A stretch of DNA of 64,000 bases from Parvibaculum sp041688015 (GTDB taxonomy: Bacteria; Pseudomonadota; Alphaproteobacteria; Parvibaculales; Parvibaculaceae): NCBI GenBank assembly GCA_041688015.1, contig JBDNIY010000001.1, forward strand, positions 744,001 through 808,000. Reading direction: 5' to 3'. Position 1 is the first letter of the stretch; each line of letters begins with the position of its first letter. Below, in pieces: positions 24,150 through 33,274 of this stretch. The translations under genes and the position numbers were made by a program. The notes under the pieces were generated by a model, which saw only the letters and a program-made list of their open reading frames with translations, was not told the origin of the DNA and did no database searches.

Positions 24150-26846
24150 ATGGACGTCGTCATTGTCGAGTCGCCCTCAAAGGCGAAGACGATCAACAAA
24201 TACCTTGGCAAAGGCTTCAAGGTCCTAGCCTCCTATGGCCATGTGCGAGACCTGCCGTCAAAAGACGGATCGGTTCAGCCTGACGATGATTTCGCCATGG
24301 CCTGGGATGTTGACCCAAAGTCGCAAAAACGCCTGAATGACATTGCGGCGGCCGTCAAAGGCGCAGACAAGCTCATTCTCGCAACTGACCCGGATCGCGA
24401 AGGCGAAGCGATTTCCTGGCACGTTCTGGAAGTCTTAAACAAAAAGAAGGTCCTCAAGGACGTCGCCGTTGAACGCGTCGTCTTCAATGCGATCACCAAA
24501 AGCTCCGTTCTTCAGGCCATGCAGAACCCACGCGGTCTCGACATGGAACTGATCGACGCCTATCTGGCGCGCCGCGCGCTCGATTACCTCGTCGGCTTCA
24601 CATTGTCGCCGGTGCTTTGGCGCAAATTGCCGGGCGCGCGCTCGGCAGGCCGCGTCCAATCTGTTGCGCTACGCTTGATCTGCGAACGTGAACTCGAAAT
24701 CGAAGCCTTTCGCGCCCAAGAATACTGGACTATCGAGACAGACCTGAAGACCGCCGCAGGTGCCCCCTTCACCGCGCGGATCGTCAATTTGGACGGCAAG
24801 AAGCTTGAAAAATTTGATATTCCAAACCAGACAACCGCCGACGATATTGTCGCACGGATAAAGTCTTCTCATTTCCGCGTGAAGTCGGTTGAAAGCAAAC
24901 CAACCAAGCGCAACCCCTACCCGCCATTCACAACATCAACGCTCCAACAAGAAGCCAGCCGCAAACTCGGATTTTCTGCCAGCCGCACCATGCAGCTTGC
25001 GCAGCGCCTCTATGAAGGTTTGGAAATCGACGGCGAGACCACCGGCCTCATCACCTATATGCGGACGGACGGTGTGCAGATCGCCGACGAAGCCATTGCG
25101 CAGGCACGCACCGTCATCAACAACGAATTCGGCGAAGCCTATGTGCCGTCCACAGCGCGGGTGTACAAGACCAAAGCAAAGAATGCGCAAGAAGCGCATG
25201 AAGCCATTCGTCCAACCGATCTGTCGCGCCTGCCATCCAAAGTCGCCAAGATGCTGGATGACGACCAGCGTCGCCTCTATGAACTCGTCTGGAACCGCAC
25301 CATCGCCAGCCAGATGGAAAGCGTGCAGCTTGAACGCACCACCATCGAGATCGAAGCCGACGAACAACAGATCGGCCTGCGCGCCACCGGTTCGGTCATC
25401 GTCTTCGATGGCTTCCTGCGCCTCTATCAAGAAGGCCGCGACGACGATACCGACGACGACGATGACGGTCGCCTGCCCAAAGTCGCCAGTGGCGACAAAC
25501 TCGGTCTGGCCGACACCCGCCCCGACCAGCATTTCACGGAACCGCCACCGCGCTTTTCCGAAGCAACCCTTGTCAAACGCATGGAAGAGCTTGGCATCGG
25601 GCGACCTTCCACCTATGCCTCGACGTTGCAGACCCTGCGTGACCGCACCTATGTGGCTATGGACAAGGGCCGCTTTGTGCCCGACGACAAAGGTCGTCTC
25701 GTCACAGCGTTCCTTGAAAATTTTTTCACACGCTATGTGCAGTACGACTTTACCGCCGACCTAGAAGAAAAGCTCGACAAGGTTTCGGCGGGCGAACTCG
25801 ACTGGAAACAAGTGCTCCGCGAATTCTGGACACCGTTTAAAGCTGAAGTCGGCGAAGCGATGGAATTGCGCATCACTGAGGTTCTCGACCGTTTGAACGA
25901 CGTGTTGGGCCCGCATGTATTCCCCGAAAAGGAAGACGGCAGCGACGCGCGCAAATGCCCCCTCTGCGAAGACGGGCGCGTCTCGCTCAAGGTTGGACGC
26001 TTCGGCGCATTTGTCGGTTGCTCGAACTATCCCGAGTGCCGTTTCACGCGCCAACTCACAGGGGGCGCAAATGGCGAAGGAGCCGACATCGGCGACCGGA
26101 CGCTTGGCGTTGACCCTGACACGGGCAAGCCTATACTGGTCAAGTCAGGCCGCTTCGGACCCTACATCCAGCTTGGCGAGCCGGAAGAAAAAGGTGACAA
26201 GCCAAAACGCTCAGGCATTCCAAAGGCCTTTGGCGTCACCGCCGCCGAAATCACCTTCGATCAGGCAATGCAGCTTCTGTCTTTGCCACGCGAAGTTGGA
26301 TTGCACCCTGAAACCGGCTTGATGATCACAGCAGGCCTTGGTCGTTTCGGACCCTTCGTCCTGCATGACGGCGCCTACGCCAATCTGGAGAGTCCCGAAG
26401 AAGTCTTCACCGTCGGCATCAATCGCGCCGTCGATGCTATCGCCGAAAAGAAAGCCCGTGGCGGCAAGCCCCGTGGCCCCAAGTCCTTGCGTGAACTGGG
26501 CAACCATCCCGAAGATGGCAAGCCCATTCACATCATGGATGGCAAGTACGGCCCTTACGTTAAGCACGAAAAAACGAATGCGACGCTGCCAAAGGACGCT
26601 GACCTCGAAAAGGTAACGCTTGAAGAAGCGGTCGCCCTGATTACAGCCCGCGAAATGCAAACTGGCGGCAAGAAACGACCAGCCAAGAAAGCGGCTGCAA
26701 AAAAGAAGACGCCAACCAAGAAGGCCGCACCAAAAAAATCTACTGCCAAAAAGGCGCCTGCAAAGAAAAAACCAGTCGCCAAGAAACCAACTACAAAGAA
26801 GCCCGCTGCGAAGGCTAAACCTCGCGCAACCTCAGCAGCGGATTGA
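24150..26846 (+). CDS. topA: DNA topoisomerase I
   Basis: An 898-residue type IA topoisomerase. The TOPRIM domain opens MDVVIVESPSKAKTINKYLG and has ATDPDREGEAISWHV; the active-site Tyr lies in GLITYMRTDG near residue 305. One four-Cys zinc ribbon (CPLCEDGRV, then GCSNYPECRF) is at about 610-640, followed by several topo I C-terminal repeats (SGRFGPYIQLG, GLGRFGPFVLHDGAYA, DGKYGPYVKHEKT). The last 60 residues are a Lys/Ala/Pro-rich tail resembling the H1-like protein at 9978. It relaxes negative supercoils. The stop overlaps the rnr start as TTGA. Confidence 0.97.
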   Translation: MDVVIVESPSKAKTINKYLGKGFKVLASYGHVRDLPSKDGSVQPDDDFAMAWDVDPKSQKRLNDIAAAVKGADKLILATDPDREGEAISWHVLEVLNKKKVLKDVAVERVVFNAITKSSVLQAMQNPRGLDMELIDAYLARRALDYLVGFTLSPVLWRKLPGARSAGRVQSVALRLICERELEIEAFRAQEYWTIETDLKTAAGAPFTARIVNLDGKKLEKFDIPNQTTADDIVARIKSSHFRVKSVESKPTKRNPYPPFTTSTLQQEASRKLGFSASRTMQLAQRLYEGLEIDGETTGLITYMRTDGVQIADEAIAQARTVINNEFGEAYVPSTARVYKTKAKNAQEAHEAIRPTDLSRLPSKVAKMLDDDQRRLYELVWNRTIASQMESVQLERTTIEIEADEQQIGLRATGSVIVFDGFLRLYQEGRDDDTDDDDDGRLPKVASGDKLGLADTRPDQHFTEPPPRFSEATLVKRMEELGIGRPSTYASTLQTLRDRTYVAMDKGRFVPDDKGRLVTAFLENFFTRYVQYDFTADLEEKLDKVSAGELDWKQVLREFWTPFKAEVGEAMELRITEVLDRLNDVLGPHVFPEKEDGSDARKCPLCEDGRVSLKVGRFGAFVGCSNYPECRFTRQLTGGANGEGADIGDRTLGVDPDTGKPILVKSGRFGPYIQLGEPEEKGDKPKRSGIPKAFGVTAAEITFDQAMQLLSLPREVGLHPETGLMITAGLGRFGPFVLHDGAYANLESPEEVFTVGINRAVDAIAEKKARGGKPRGPKSLRELGNHPEDGKPIHIMDGKYGPYVKHEKTNATLPKDADLEKVTLEEAVALITAREMQTGGKKRPAKKAAAKKKTPTKKAAPKKSTAKKAPAKKKPVAKKPTTKKPAAKAKPRATSAAD

Positions 26847-29254
26847 GCGACGTGAAAGAGCACAAACCCTCGAAAAAACCACCAAAGAAAGCGGACGCGC
26901 CGCACAAGCGAGACCGTGAACAGGGCTTACCGACACGCGAACAAATTCTTGAGTTTGTATCATCAAGCGTCACCCCTATCGGCAAACGCGAAATCGCCCG
27001 TGCCTTCAACATCAAAGGTGCCGATCGCATTCCGCTTAAACAAATGCTGAAGGCAATGGCCGAAGACGGCCTGTTGGAAAAACGCGAGAACAAAAAGCTC
27101 AACCGCACTGGCGACCTTCCGCCGGTTTCGATGCTCGAAATCACGCATCGTGACACGGACGGCGAACTTGTCGCGCGACCACTGGACTGGAAGAGCACCG
27201 AGGCACCGCCGACCATTGTCGTCACGCCAGACACGCGAAAAACACGCGACGAAGAACCACCAGCCGGCGTCGGCGATCGTGTGTTGGCCCGACTTGTAAA
27301 AACGCCTGAAGGTGAGGACACCTACGCCTACGAAGCGCGCATCATCAGACGCATCGGCAAAGGTGCCGAACAGATATTAGGCCTCTTTCGTTCCGCATCA
27401 GAGGGCGGCCGCATCGTCTCTGTGGACAAACGCGTACGGTCCGAATTTGAAGTCGCGCGAGAAGATACGGCAAACGCAAAAGACGGAGATCTGGTGCTCG
27501 CCGAAGCGCTGCCCGGCAGACGCTACGGACTGGCGCGTGCGCGCGTGAAAGAAGCGTTCGGCAAAAGCAGCGATCCGAAATCGATCAGCCTTATCGCCAT
27601 TCACACACATGGCATTCCCGACCAATTTCCCGACAGCGTCGTCGCTGCAGCCGAAGCAGCAACACCCCAGGGGGTCGACGGCCGCACGGACCTGCGCGAC
27701 ATCCCGCTCGTCACAATCGACCCTTCTGATGCACGCGACCATGATGATGCGGTCTGGGCGACACCAGACACCGATCCGGCCAACGAAGGCGGCCAGATCG
27801 TCATTGTCGCCATCGCCGATGTCGCCGCCTATGTGTTGCCCGGCTCCACCATGGACCGTGAAGCGCGCAAACGTGGCAACTCGACATATTTTCCTGATCG
27901 CGTCGTGCCAATGCTACCCGAACGCATCTCGAACGACCTTTGTTCGCTCAAGGAAAATGTTGACCGCGCCTGCCTCGCGGTGCGCATGACATTTGATCGA
28001 CATGGCCAAAAGAAGGGGCATGAGTTCATCCGTGGCCTCATGCGCTCAGCAGCACGCCTCACCTATCGCCAGATGCAGGAAGCCATCGACGGTGCGCCGG
28101 ACGACAAGACCGGCCCGATCCTGAAGCCCGTGCTACAACCCATCTGGAATGCCTACAAGACACTGTGCATTGGCCGCGAAAAGCGCGGGCCACTCGACCT
28201 AGACATGCCTGAATACAAGGCCGAAATTGATCCCACCGGACGCATCGCCGCCATCCATACAGCCGCCAAATATGAATCCATGAAACTCGTCGAAGAGTTC
28301 ATGATTCAAGCCAACGTCTGTGCCGCCGAAACGCTTCAGCAAAAGGGTCGCAAGCATATCCTGCGTGTGCATGACGCGCCGTCACGCGAGAAGTTGGTGG
28401 CCTTGTCTGAGTTTTTGCACACACTTGAAATTTCATTTCCCAAGGGTCAGGTCTCAAAGCCAGCCGCCTTCAACAAAATTCTGCATGACGTGAAGGGCCG
28501 CGAATACGATCAAATGGTTTCAACCATTGTCCTACGTTCACAGGCACAGGCCATCTATTCGCCGGATAATATCGGGCATTTCGGTTTGAACCTGCGCCAT
28601 TATGCGCATTTCACATCACCCATTCGCCGTTACGCTGACCTGATCGTGCATCGCGCACTCGTCTCAGTTCTATCCAACGGCAAGGCTAAGGACGGGCAAT
28701 CCGACGAAGAAATTGGCGCGATGGCAGAAATCGCGGAACATATTTCGACGACCGAGCGCCGTTCCATGCTGGCAGAGCGCGACTCGAATGATCGCTTTAT
28801 TGCTGCCTTCCTCGAAGCGCGCATTGGCGCAGAGTTTCACGGTCGAATTTCGGGCGTCACGCGCTTTGGGCTGTTCGTCAGACTCGAAGAGACAGGTGCT
28901 GACGGTCTCGTTCCCATAGCCAATCTCGGCACGGAGTTCTTTCACCATGACGAGGCCGCCCACGCCTTGATCGGCGAACGCTCCGGCCTGACCTTCCGCC
29001 TCGGCGAACAGGTCACAGTGCGGCTTGAAGAGGCCGTCCCGGTCACGGGTGGGCTTCGCTTTGAGGTTATCGAAGGGGGACGCGAAGGCAAACCAGCCGG
29101 CCGTCATGGCTCCAGCAGACCCGGTGCTGGCAGAAGCAAAGCAGATAAAGACGGCTCGCGTCGTAACAGCGCAAAGCCGAAACCCGGCGGTAGTCGACTG
29201 CATAAGGGCTCCAAGAAAGCTAAAGCCAAACCCGGTCGCTCGCCAAAAACTTAG
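26843..29254 (+). CDS. rnr: Ribonuclease R
   Basis: An 803-residue RNase II/R exonuclease: an N-terminal helix-turn-helix and cold-shock region (to about residue 260), the RNB catalytic domain with TIDPSDARDHDDAVW carrying the Mg-binding aspartates, HYAHFTSPIRRYADLIVHRAL, a C-terminal S1 domain (GRISGVTRFGLFVRLEETGADG) and a basic tail rich in K, S and G. It degrades structured RNA 3' to 5'. The start is TTG at 26843 overlapping the topA stop; GTG at 26852 is an alternative. Length is normal for alphaproteobacteria. Confidence 0.95.
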   Translation: MSDVKEHKPSKKPPKKADAPHKRDREQGLPTREQILEFVSSSVTPIGKREIARAFNIKGADRIPLKQMLKAMAEDGLLEKRENKKLNRTGDLPPVSMLEITHRDTDGELVARPLDWKSTEAPPTIVVTPDTRKTRDEEPPAGVGDRVLARLVKTPEGEDTYAYEARIIRRIGKGAEQILGLFRSASEGGRIVSVDKRVRSEFEVAREDTANAKDGDLVLAEALPGRRYGLARARVKEAFGKSSDPKSISLIAIHTHGIPDQFPDSVVAAAEAATPQGVDGRTDLRDIPLVTIDPSDARDHDDAVWATPDTDPANEGGQIVIVAIADVAAYVLPGSTMDREARKRGNSTYFPDRVVPMLPERISNDLCSLKENVDRACLAVRMTFDRHGQKKGHEFIRGLMRSAARLTYRQMQEAIDGAPDDKTGPILKPVLQPIWNAYKTLCIGREKRGPLDLDMPEYKAEIDPTGRIAAIHTAAKYESMKLVEEFMIQANVCAAETLQQKGRKHILRVHDAPSREKLVALSEFLHTLEISFPKGQVSKPAAFNKILHDVKGREYDQMVSTIVLRSQAQAIYSPDNIGHFGLNLRHYAHFTSPIRRYADLIVHRALVSVLSNGKAKDGQSDEEIGAMAEIAEHISTTERRSMLAERDSNDRFIAAFLEARIGAEFHGRISGVTRFGLFVRLEETGADGLVPIANLGTEFFHHDEAAHALIGERSGLTFRLGEQVTVRLEEAVPVTGGLRFEVIEGGREGKPAGRHGSSRPGAGRSKADKDGSRRNSAKPKPGGSRLHKGSKKAKAKPGRSPKT

Positions 29255-29346
29255 CCAGTCGGTCGCGCGGCAACCTGCCACATTCTTTCGCTGCTCAATA
29301 AAGGCCCAAATGCGAAGGTAATTCACGATGAAAAAGCCCGAGCAGT

Positions 29347-29772
29347 ATGAGCCACGTTTTGGATATTGATACACCTGATCTCTATGAAACCACCAAGCCT
29401 GAGACACGCTCGGTGTGGTTGTCGATACGGCGCGGTCTAATGATGCGCTGCCCGAAATGCGGCAAGGGAAAACTGTTCAGGAAGTACCTCAAGGTTGCCG
29501 ATGCATGTCCAAATTGCAAACAGGACCTATCATTGCATCAGGCTGATGATGCACCGCCCTATTTCACGATTTTGATCGTTGGCCATGTTGTCGTTCCAAT
29601 CATGCTTGCCATCGAAGTGGAATATGCGCCGCCAATCTGGTTGCATGTCATGATTTGGCCGACGCTGGCACTCGGCCTAAGCCTGTTCTTACTGCCACGC
29701 ATCAAAGGTGCGGTCGTCGGCTTGCAATGGGCCGCCCGCATGCATGGATTCGGCGACGAGCCCGCCGACTGA
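29347..29772 (+). CDS. DUF983 membrane protein
   Basis: A 141-residue DUF983 protein: the CPKCGKGKLF and CPNCKQDL cysteine pairs (residues about 35-60) look like a zinc ribbon, followed by two membrane segments (PYFTILIVGHVVVPIMLAIE and WLHVMIWPTLALGLSLFLLP). It is a cytoplasmic zinc ribbon on the inner membrane, of unknown function. It follows rnr as in many Hyphomicrobiales. The gap from the rnr stop is 92 bp. Confidence 0.92.
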   Translation: MSHVLDIDTPDLYETTKPETRSVWLSIRRGLMMRCPKCGKGKLFRKYLKVADACPNCKQDLSLHQADDAPPYFTILIVGHVVVPIMLAIEVEYAPPIWLHVMIWPTLALGLSLFLLPRIKGAVVGLQWAARMHGFGDEPAD

Positions 29773-29853
29773 CACACCATCGCGCGTCTGGACACCTCGC
29801 CTCTCCAAGGGCATCCTGTCTTCATAACAAAATTGAAGAATAGGGAATAGGCT

Positions 29854-30648
29854 ATGACCGCAGCGCAAACCCCATCAGCGCAAGCTGACGCACAATCAGC
29901 AGCATTTGACCCCAAGAAATCACGCGAACAGGAATTCCGTGAAGCATCCATCGGCCGCGCCGTGCGCCCACGCGATGCGGCGACGCTGATATTGGTGCGC
30001 AACGACGGTGCTGCCCCGCAAGTGCTGATGGGCCAACGCCATGCCAGCCACAAATTCATGCCCAACAAGTTTGTCTTTCCTGGCGGTCGGGTTGATCCCG
30101 CAGACAGTCGCGTTCGCCCGGTCGAGGGCCTGCGCAATGATGTCGCAACACTCCTCAAGGACCGGATGCGCGGCACACCTACCGACAATCGAGCTCGTGC
30201 CCTTGCTATGGCGGCCATCCGCGAAACCTTCGAGGAAACCGGCCTCGCTGTCGGCCGCCTGATCGACACACCACAACACAGCAAGCAGGAAGACTGGAAC
30301 GCTTATTTTGCTCTCGGCGTATCGCCGGCCCTTGGTGCTCTCGATTTTGTAGCGCGCGCCATTACGCCACCCTATCGGACACGCCGCTTCGACACGCGTT
30401 TCTTCATCGCCGATGCCGAACACATTCAAGGTGATCCATCTGCTGTCAAGGGTTCAGGCGAGTTGCAAGGTCTGCACTGGATCACCACGAAAGATGCGCA
30501 AGACCTCGACCTACCAAATATCACGCGCACCATTCTTGCCGAAATCGACGAGAGGCTTCGTCTCACGCGGGTGGCCCAGCGTGCCCGCGCCGTCCCATTC
30601 ATCCATTTCAGAAGAAACCAAGCCATCCGCGATATGTTGACCCTGTGA
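29854..30648 (+). CDS. Nudix hydrolase, NUDT19-like (first of tandem pair)
   Basis: A 264-residue Nudix protein. The box is split: FVFPGGRVDPADSR near residue 72, then about 45 residues of insert before AIRETFEETGLAVG near residue 120. This long insert resembles the eukaryotic NUDT19/RP2p and bacterial relatives that cleave CoA-type diphosphates. PRDAATLILVRND starts the fold after a 30-residue N-terminal extension, and SGELQGLHWIT near residue 200 precedes a C-terminal helix. Its stop and the next Nudix start overlap (TGATG). The two proteins are paralogues. Confidence 0.85.
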   Translation: MTAAQTPSAQADAQSAAFDPKKSREQEFREASIGRAVRPRDAATLILVRNDGAAPQVLMGQRHASHKFMPNKFVFPGGRVDPADSRVRPVEGLRNDVATLLKDRMRGTPTDNRARALAMAAIRETFEETGLAVGRLIDTPQHSKQEDWNAYFALGVSPALGALDFVARAITPPYRTRRFDTRFFIADAEHIQGDPSAVKGSGELQGLHWITTKDAQDLDLPNITRTILAEIDERLRLTRVAQRARAVPFIHFRRNQAIRDMLTL

Positions 30649-31316
30649 TGTCAAACAAGGGCCCAGCGGCGCACAAATTAGTGCGTCCACGCGACGCGGC
30701 GAGCCTCATCATCATCGACACACAGCAAGACGAGTTGCGCGTGTTGATGGGCAGGCGTCATGCCAAAATGAAATTCGTGCCCGACGCGTTTGTCTTTCCA
30801 GGCGGCAAGCTCGACCCGGACGACTTCAACGCCCTTCCCGCAACGCCCTTGCGTGAAACAGCGCACTTGGGCACGGATTCAAAGCGTCTGGCGCGCTCGC
30901 TGGCGATGGCCGCGATCCGTGAGACTTTCGAGGAAACAGGCTTCATCCTCGCAAAAGACGGCCATGTTGGCGACGATGCAGGACCGGGTTGGGCCGAGTT
31001 CCGTGAAGCCGGTATTGCGCCCGACCTTGCCGCTATCGAAGGGCTTGCCCGCGCCATCACGCCACCACAAAGCCCTATCCGCTTTCACGCGCGTTTCTTT
31101 GCCTGTCAGGCAGAACATCTGACAGGCACGCTAAGGGGAAGTGGCGAGTTGGAAGACCTCGACTGGTATCCGATTTCCCAAGCGCTCAAGCTGCCAGTCA
31201 TTGATGTCACCGAATTTGTCCTGCATGAAGTGCGCGATATTCATGCCTCTGGCATCAAACGCGAACGGGCACCCTTATTCAGCTATCGAAATAACAAACC
31301 CATTGTCCGAGTTTAA
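30648..31316 (+). CDS. Nudix hydrolase, NUDT19-like (second of tandem pair)
   Basis: A 222-residue paralogue of the upstream Nudix protein, lacking its N-terminal extension. PRDAASLIIIDTQQDELRVL opens the fold; FVFPGGKLDPDDFN and AIRETFEETGFILA form the split Nudix box with the same kind of long insert. GSGELEDLDWYP matches SGELQGLHWI of its partner. ATG 30648 overlaps the previous stop by one base (GTG 30645 is also in frame). Tandem duplication followed by divergence is the simplest origin; whether they form a heterodimer is unknown. Confidence 0.85.
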   Translation: MSNKGPAAHKLVRPRDAASLIIIDTQQDELRVLMGRRHAKMKFVPDAFVFPGGKLDPDDFNALPATPLRETAHLGTDSKRLARSLAMAAIRETFEETGFILAKDGHVGDDAGPGWAEFREAGIAPDLAAIEGLARAITPPQSPIRFHARFFACQAEHLTGTLRGSGELEDLDWYPISQALKLPVIDVTEFVLHEVRDIHASGIKRERAPLFSYRNNKPIVRV

Positions 31317-31328
31317 GCAGAGTGTGAG

Positions 31329-32516
31329 ATGAGCGAGATCATCGCCAAGCCAGCTCTCTCCCCGTCGGACCGGCGGCGCGGCATCTTCAGCGCCATAGCA
31401 AGCCTCACCGCTGTGGCGATGGGCCTTGGCGCGTCGCTGCCGCTGCTGTCACTCGAGCTCGACCGGCAAAGCGTCTCGCCTTTCCTCAACGGCTTGAGCG
31501 CCACGTCAGCTGCGTTTGGTGGCCTGTTGATCCTGCCGCTGCTCCCCAGCCTCAACAGGCTGATGAGCATGCGACGCTTGCTGCTCACCTCGCTGTGGCT
31601 CTCCATCGCCAGCTTGATGGCCTGTTACGCATGGCCCAATGTCTGGTTCTGGTTTCCTGTGCGCTTCCTGAACGGTGCAGCGCTGGTGGTCCTCTTCGTG
31701 CTCAGCGAGACGCTTATCAACCAGCTTGCCCAAGATGCCACGCGCGGCCGCCTGATCGGTCTCTATGCCACCGTCCTCTCTCTCGGATTCGCCATTGGTC
31801 CCGGCATCCTCGTCGCGGTCGGCGGCCAAGGCCTGCTCCCCTATGCCACTATCGCGGTGATGATGGCCATCGCCAGCGCGCCGATCTGGTTTGCTGGGCC
31901 AGCGATGGGTCATTTTGCTACCCACGAAGGCAAGAGGCATGGGATCTTCGCCTTTATCCGCATCGTCCCAACCGTCACCTTCGCCGCCTTCACCTTCGGC
32001 GCACTTGAGCAAGGCACCCTGACCCTGATGCCGATCTATGGACTGCGGATCGGTCTCGACGAACAATCTGCCGCCCTGTTGCTCTCAGCCTTCGCGGCAG
32101 GAAACATCTTCAGCCAGTTGCCACTAGGCATGCTGGCCGACCGCATGGACCGTCATCTGCTGTTGGTCCTCTGTGCACTCGTCGGTGCCAGCGCCATCCT
32201 CGCCCTGCCCTTCGTGCATGGCTCAATGCTCGTGATGCCCCTCGTTTTCGTCTTCGGTGGCATCACCAGTGGACTCTATACGGTCGGGCTGACGCTGCTG
32301 GGTCAGCGCATCAAAAGCAGCGATCTCGCGGCCGCCAATGCCACCTTCGTGATGATGTACAATTTCGGCGGACTGGCAGGCCCCGCCATTGGCGGCACGG
32401 GCATGCAGGTGATCCCACCCCACGGCCTCCCCTTCGCCTTTGCCGCCATCACCTTCACCTTCGCCCTGATTGCCGGATGGCGCTACTTAAGCCGACGAAA
32501 TTCGGCCAAAAACTGA
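31329..32516 (+). CDS. MFS transporter
   Basis: A 395-residue major facilitator with 12 hydrophobic segments and a charged central loop (about residues 190-205). LADRMDRHLLLVLCALVG after helix 8 is the conserved loop, GPAIGGTGMQVIPP lies late, and the N-terminal half begins GLGASLPLLSLELDR. The arrangement resembles the YcaD/MdtG-like small-molecule efflux group. It starts 12 bp after the second Nudix gene and is probably in that operon. The substrate is unknown. Confidence 0.85.
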   Translation: MSEIIAKPALSPSDRRRGIFSAIASLTAVAMGLGASLPLLSLELDRQSVSPFLNGLSATSAAFGGLLILPLLPSLNRLMSMRRLLLTSLWLSIASLMACYAWPNVWFWFPVRFLNGAALVVLFVLSETLINQLAQDATRGRLIGLYATVLSLGFAIGPGILVAVGGQGLLPYATIAVMMAIASAPIWFAGPAMGHFATHEGKRHGIFAFIRIVPTVTFAAFTFGALEQGTLTLMPIYGLRIGLDEQSAALLLSAFAAGNIFSQLPLGMLADRMDRHLLLVLCALVGASAILALPFVHGSMLVMPLVFVFGGITSGLYTVGLTLLGQRIKSSDLAAANATFVMMYNFGGLAGPAIGGTGMQVIPPHGLPFAFAAITFTFALIAGWRYLSRRNSAKN

Positions 32517-32654
32517 GATTTTCTATCGATATCAGGCCGCACTTGACTTACGCGGCAGCCTGAGTAGTCTGCGCTCAATTCGCGCCTCTTCGGGCGCTGT
32601 ACAGATTCTTCGCGCGCGCGTCATGCAGCCCGCCTAACTCCGAGGATTTCGCAA

Positions 32655-32822
32655 ATGGCGAAGCCAGCATCAATCAAGATCAAACTCGAAAGCACCGCGG
32701 GCACGGGCTATTTTTATGTAACTAAGAAGAACTCGCGCACCATGACGGAAAAATTTGTCATCAAAAAATATGATCCCGTTGCGCGCAAACATGTCGAGTT
32801 CAAGGAAACCAAGATCAAATAA
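32655..32822 (+). CDS. rpmG: 50S ribosomal protein L33
   Basis: A 55-residue L33: MAKPASIKIKLESTAGTGYF, then YVTKKNSRTMTEKFVIKKYD and a basic end VEFKETKIK. It has no cysteines, so it is the zinc-independent (C-minus) form. It has its own promoter region after the MFS gene and a strong terminator 22 bp after its stop. It is convergent with pleD. Confidence 0.97.
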   Translation: MAKPASIKIKLESTAGTGYFYVTKKNSRTMTEKFVIKKYDPVARKHVEFKETKIK

Positions 32823-32843
32823 GCTGCCTCAAGGCGGTTTACT

Positions 32844-32874
32844 AAAAAGGCCGGTCCTCAGGACCGGCCTTTTT
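32844..32874 (+). terminator. Strong Rho-independent terminator of rpmG
   Basis: A GC-rich stem with arms AAAAAGGCCGGTCC and GGACCGGCCTTTTT around a 3-nt loop, ending in a T-run. It begins 22 bp after the rpmG stop. Confidence 0.95.
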
Positions 32875-33274
32875 GTTTCTCATGGGATGGGAAATAGGTA
32901 GTCGGTCGGACTCATTGGCTTATCAGAGGAGGCCACTCCACCACCACGTTCCGACCGACCGTGCCTCACGAACCCAAGAAATGCGGCGGACCTGAGCCCC
33001 CGTGAGGACACATTTCGCCATCTCAAACCTGCTTCCGTTCACCCCCCAGCAAAGGGATGCAGGCGCGATAGCGAAACCAATTACCTGAAATTTACCACTA
33101 GAACTGTCCCAAATAAAGTCATATCACAAAAAAATAATATAAAGGGTTGATTAACCATGAATATTTATGGTTAACACAAACCATACAGACTTGCAGGCTG
33201 CCCCAAATGGGATGGTCATTTTTAATTTTAATTTCAGTGAGTTAAAAGACGAAACGTGGGTTTTATATCAGCGA
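32875..33274. other. Gene-free interval between rpmG and pleD
   Basis: 400 bp without a convincing gene. It holds a 10-bp perfect inverted repeat (GTCGGTCGGA at 32901-32910, TCCGACCGAC at 32950-32959, 39-nt loop with an inner GGAG/CTCC stem) and, in an AT-rich part, the TTAACCAT/ATGGTTAA palindrome at 33151-33174. A small RNA is possible; no known family was recognised. Confidence 0.5.
33151..33174. promoter_or_regulatory. TTAACCAT palindrome resembling paired CtrA half-sites
   Basis: TTAACCAT at 33151-33158 and ATGGTTAA at 33167-33174 with an 8-bp spacer. TTAACCAT is the half-site described for the alphaproteobacterial cell-cycle regulator CtrA. It lies about 100 bp beyond the 3' end of pleD, so the gene it would control is not clear. 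Confidence 0.4.

Noticed and set aside
29328..29370. Short ATG frame just upstream of the DUF983 gene
   Set aside because: It would encode about 13 residues and overlaps the DUF983 start; no support for a leader peptide.
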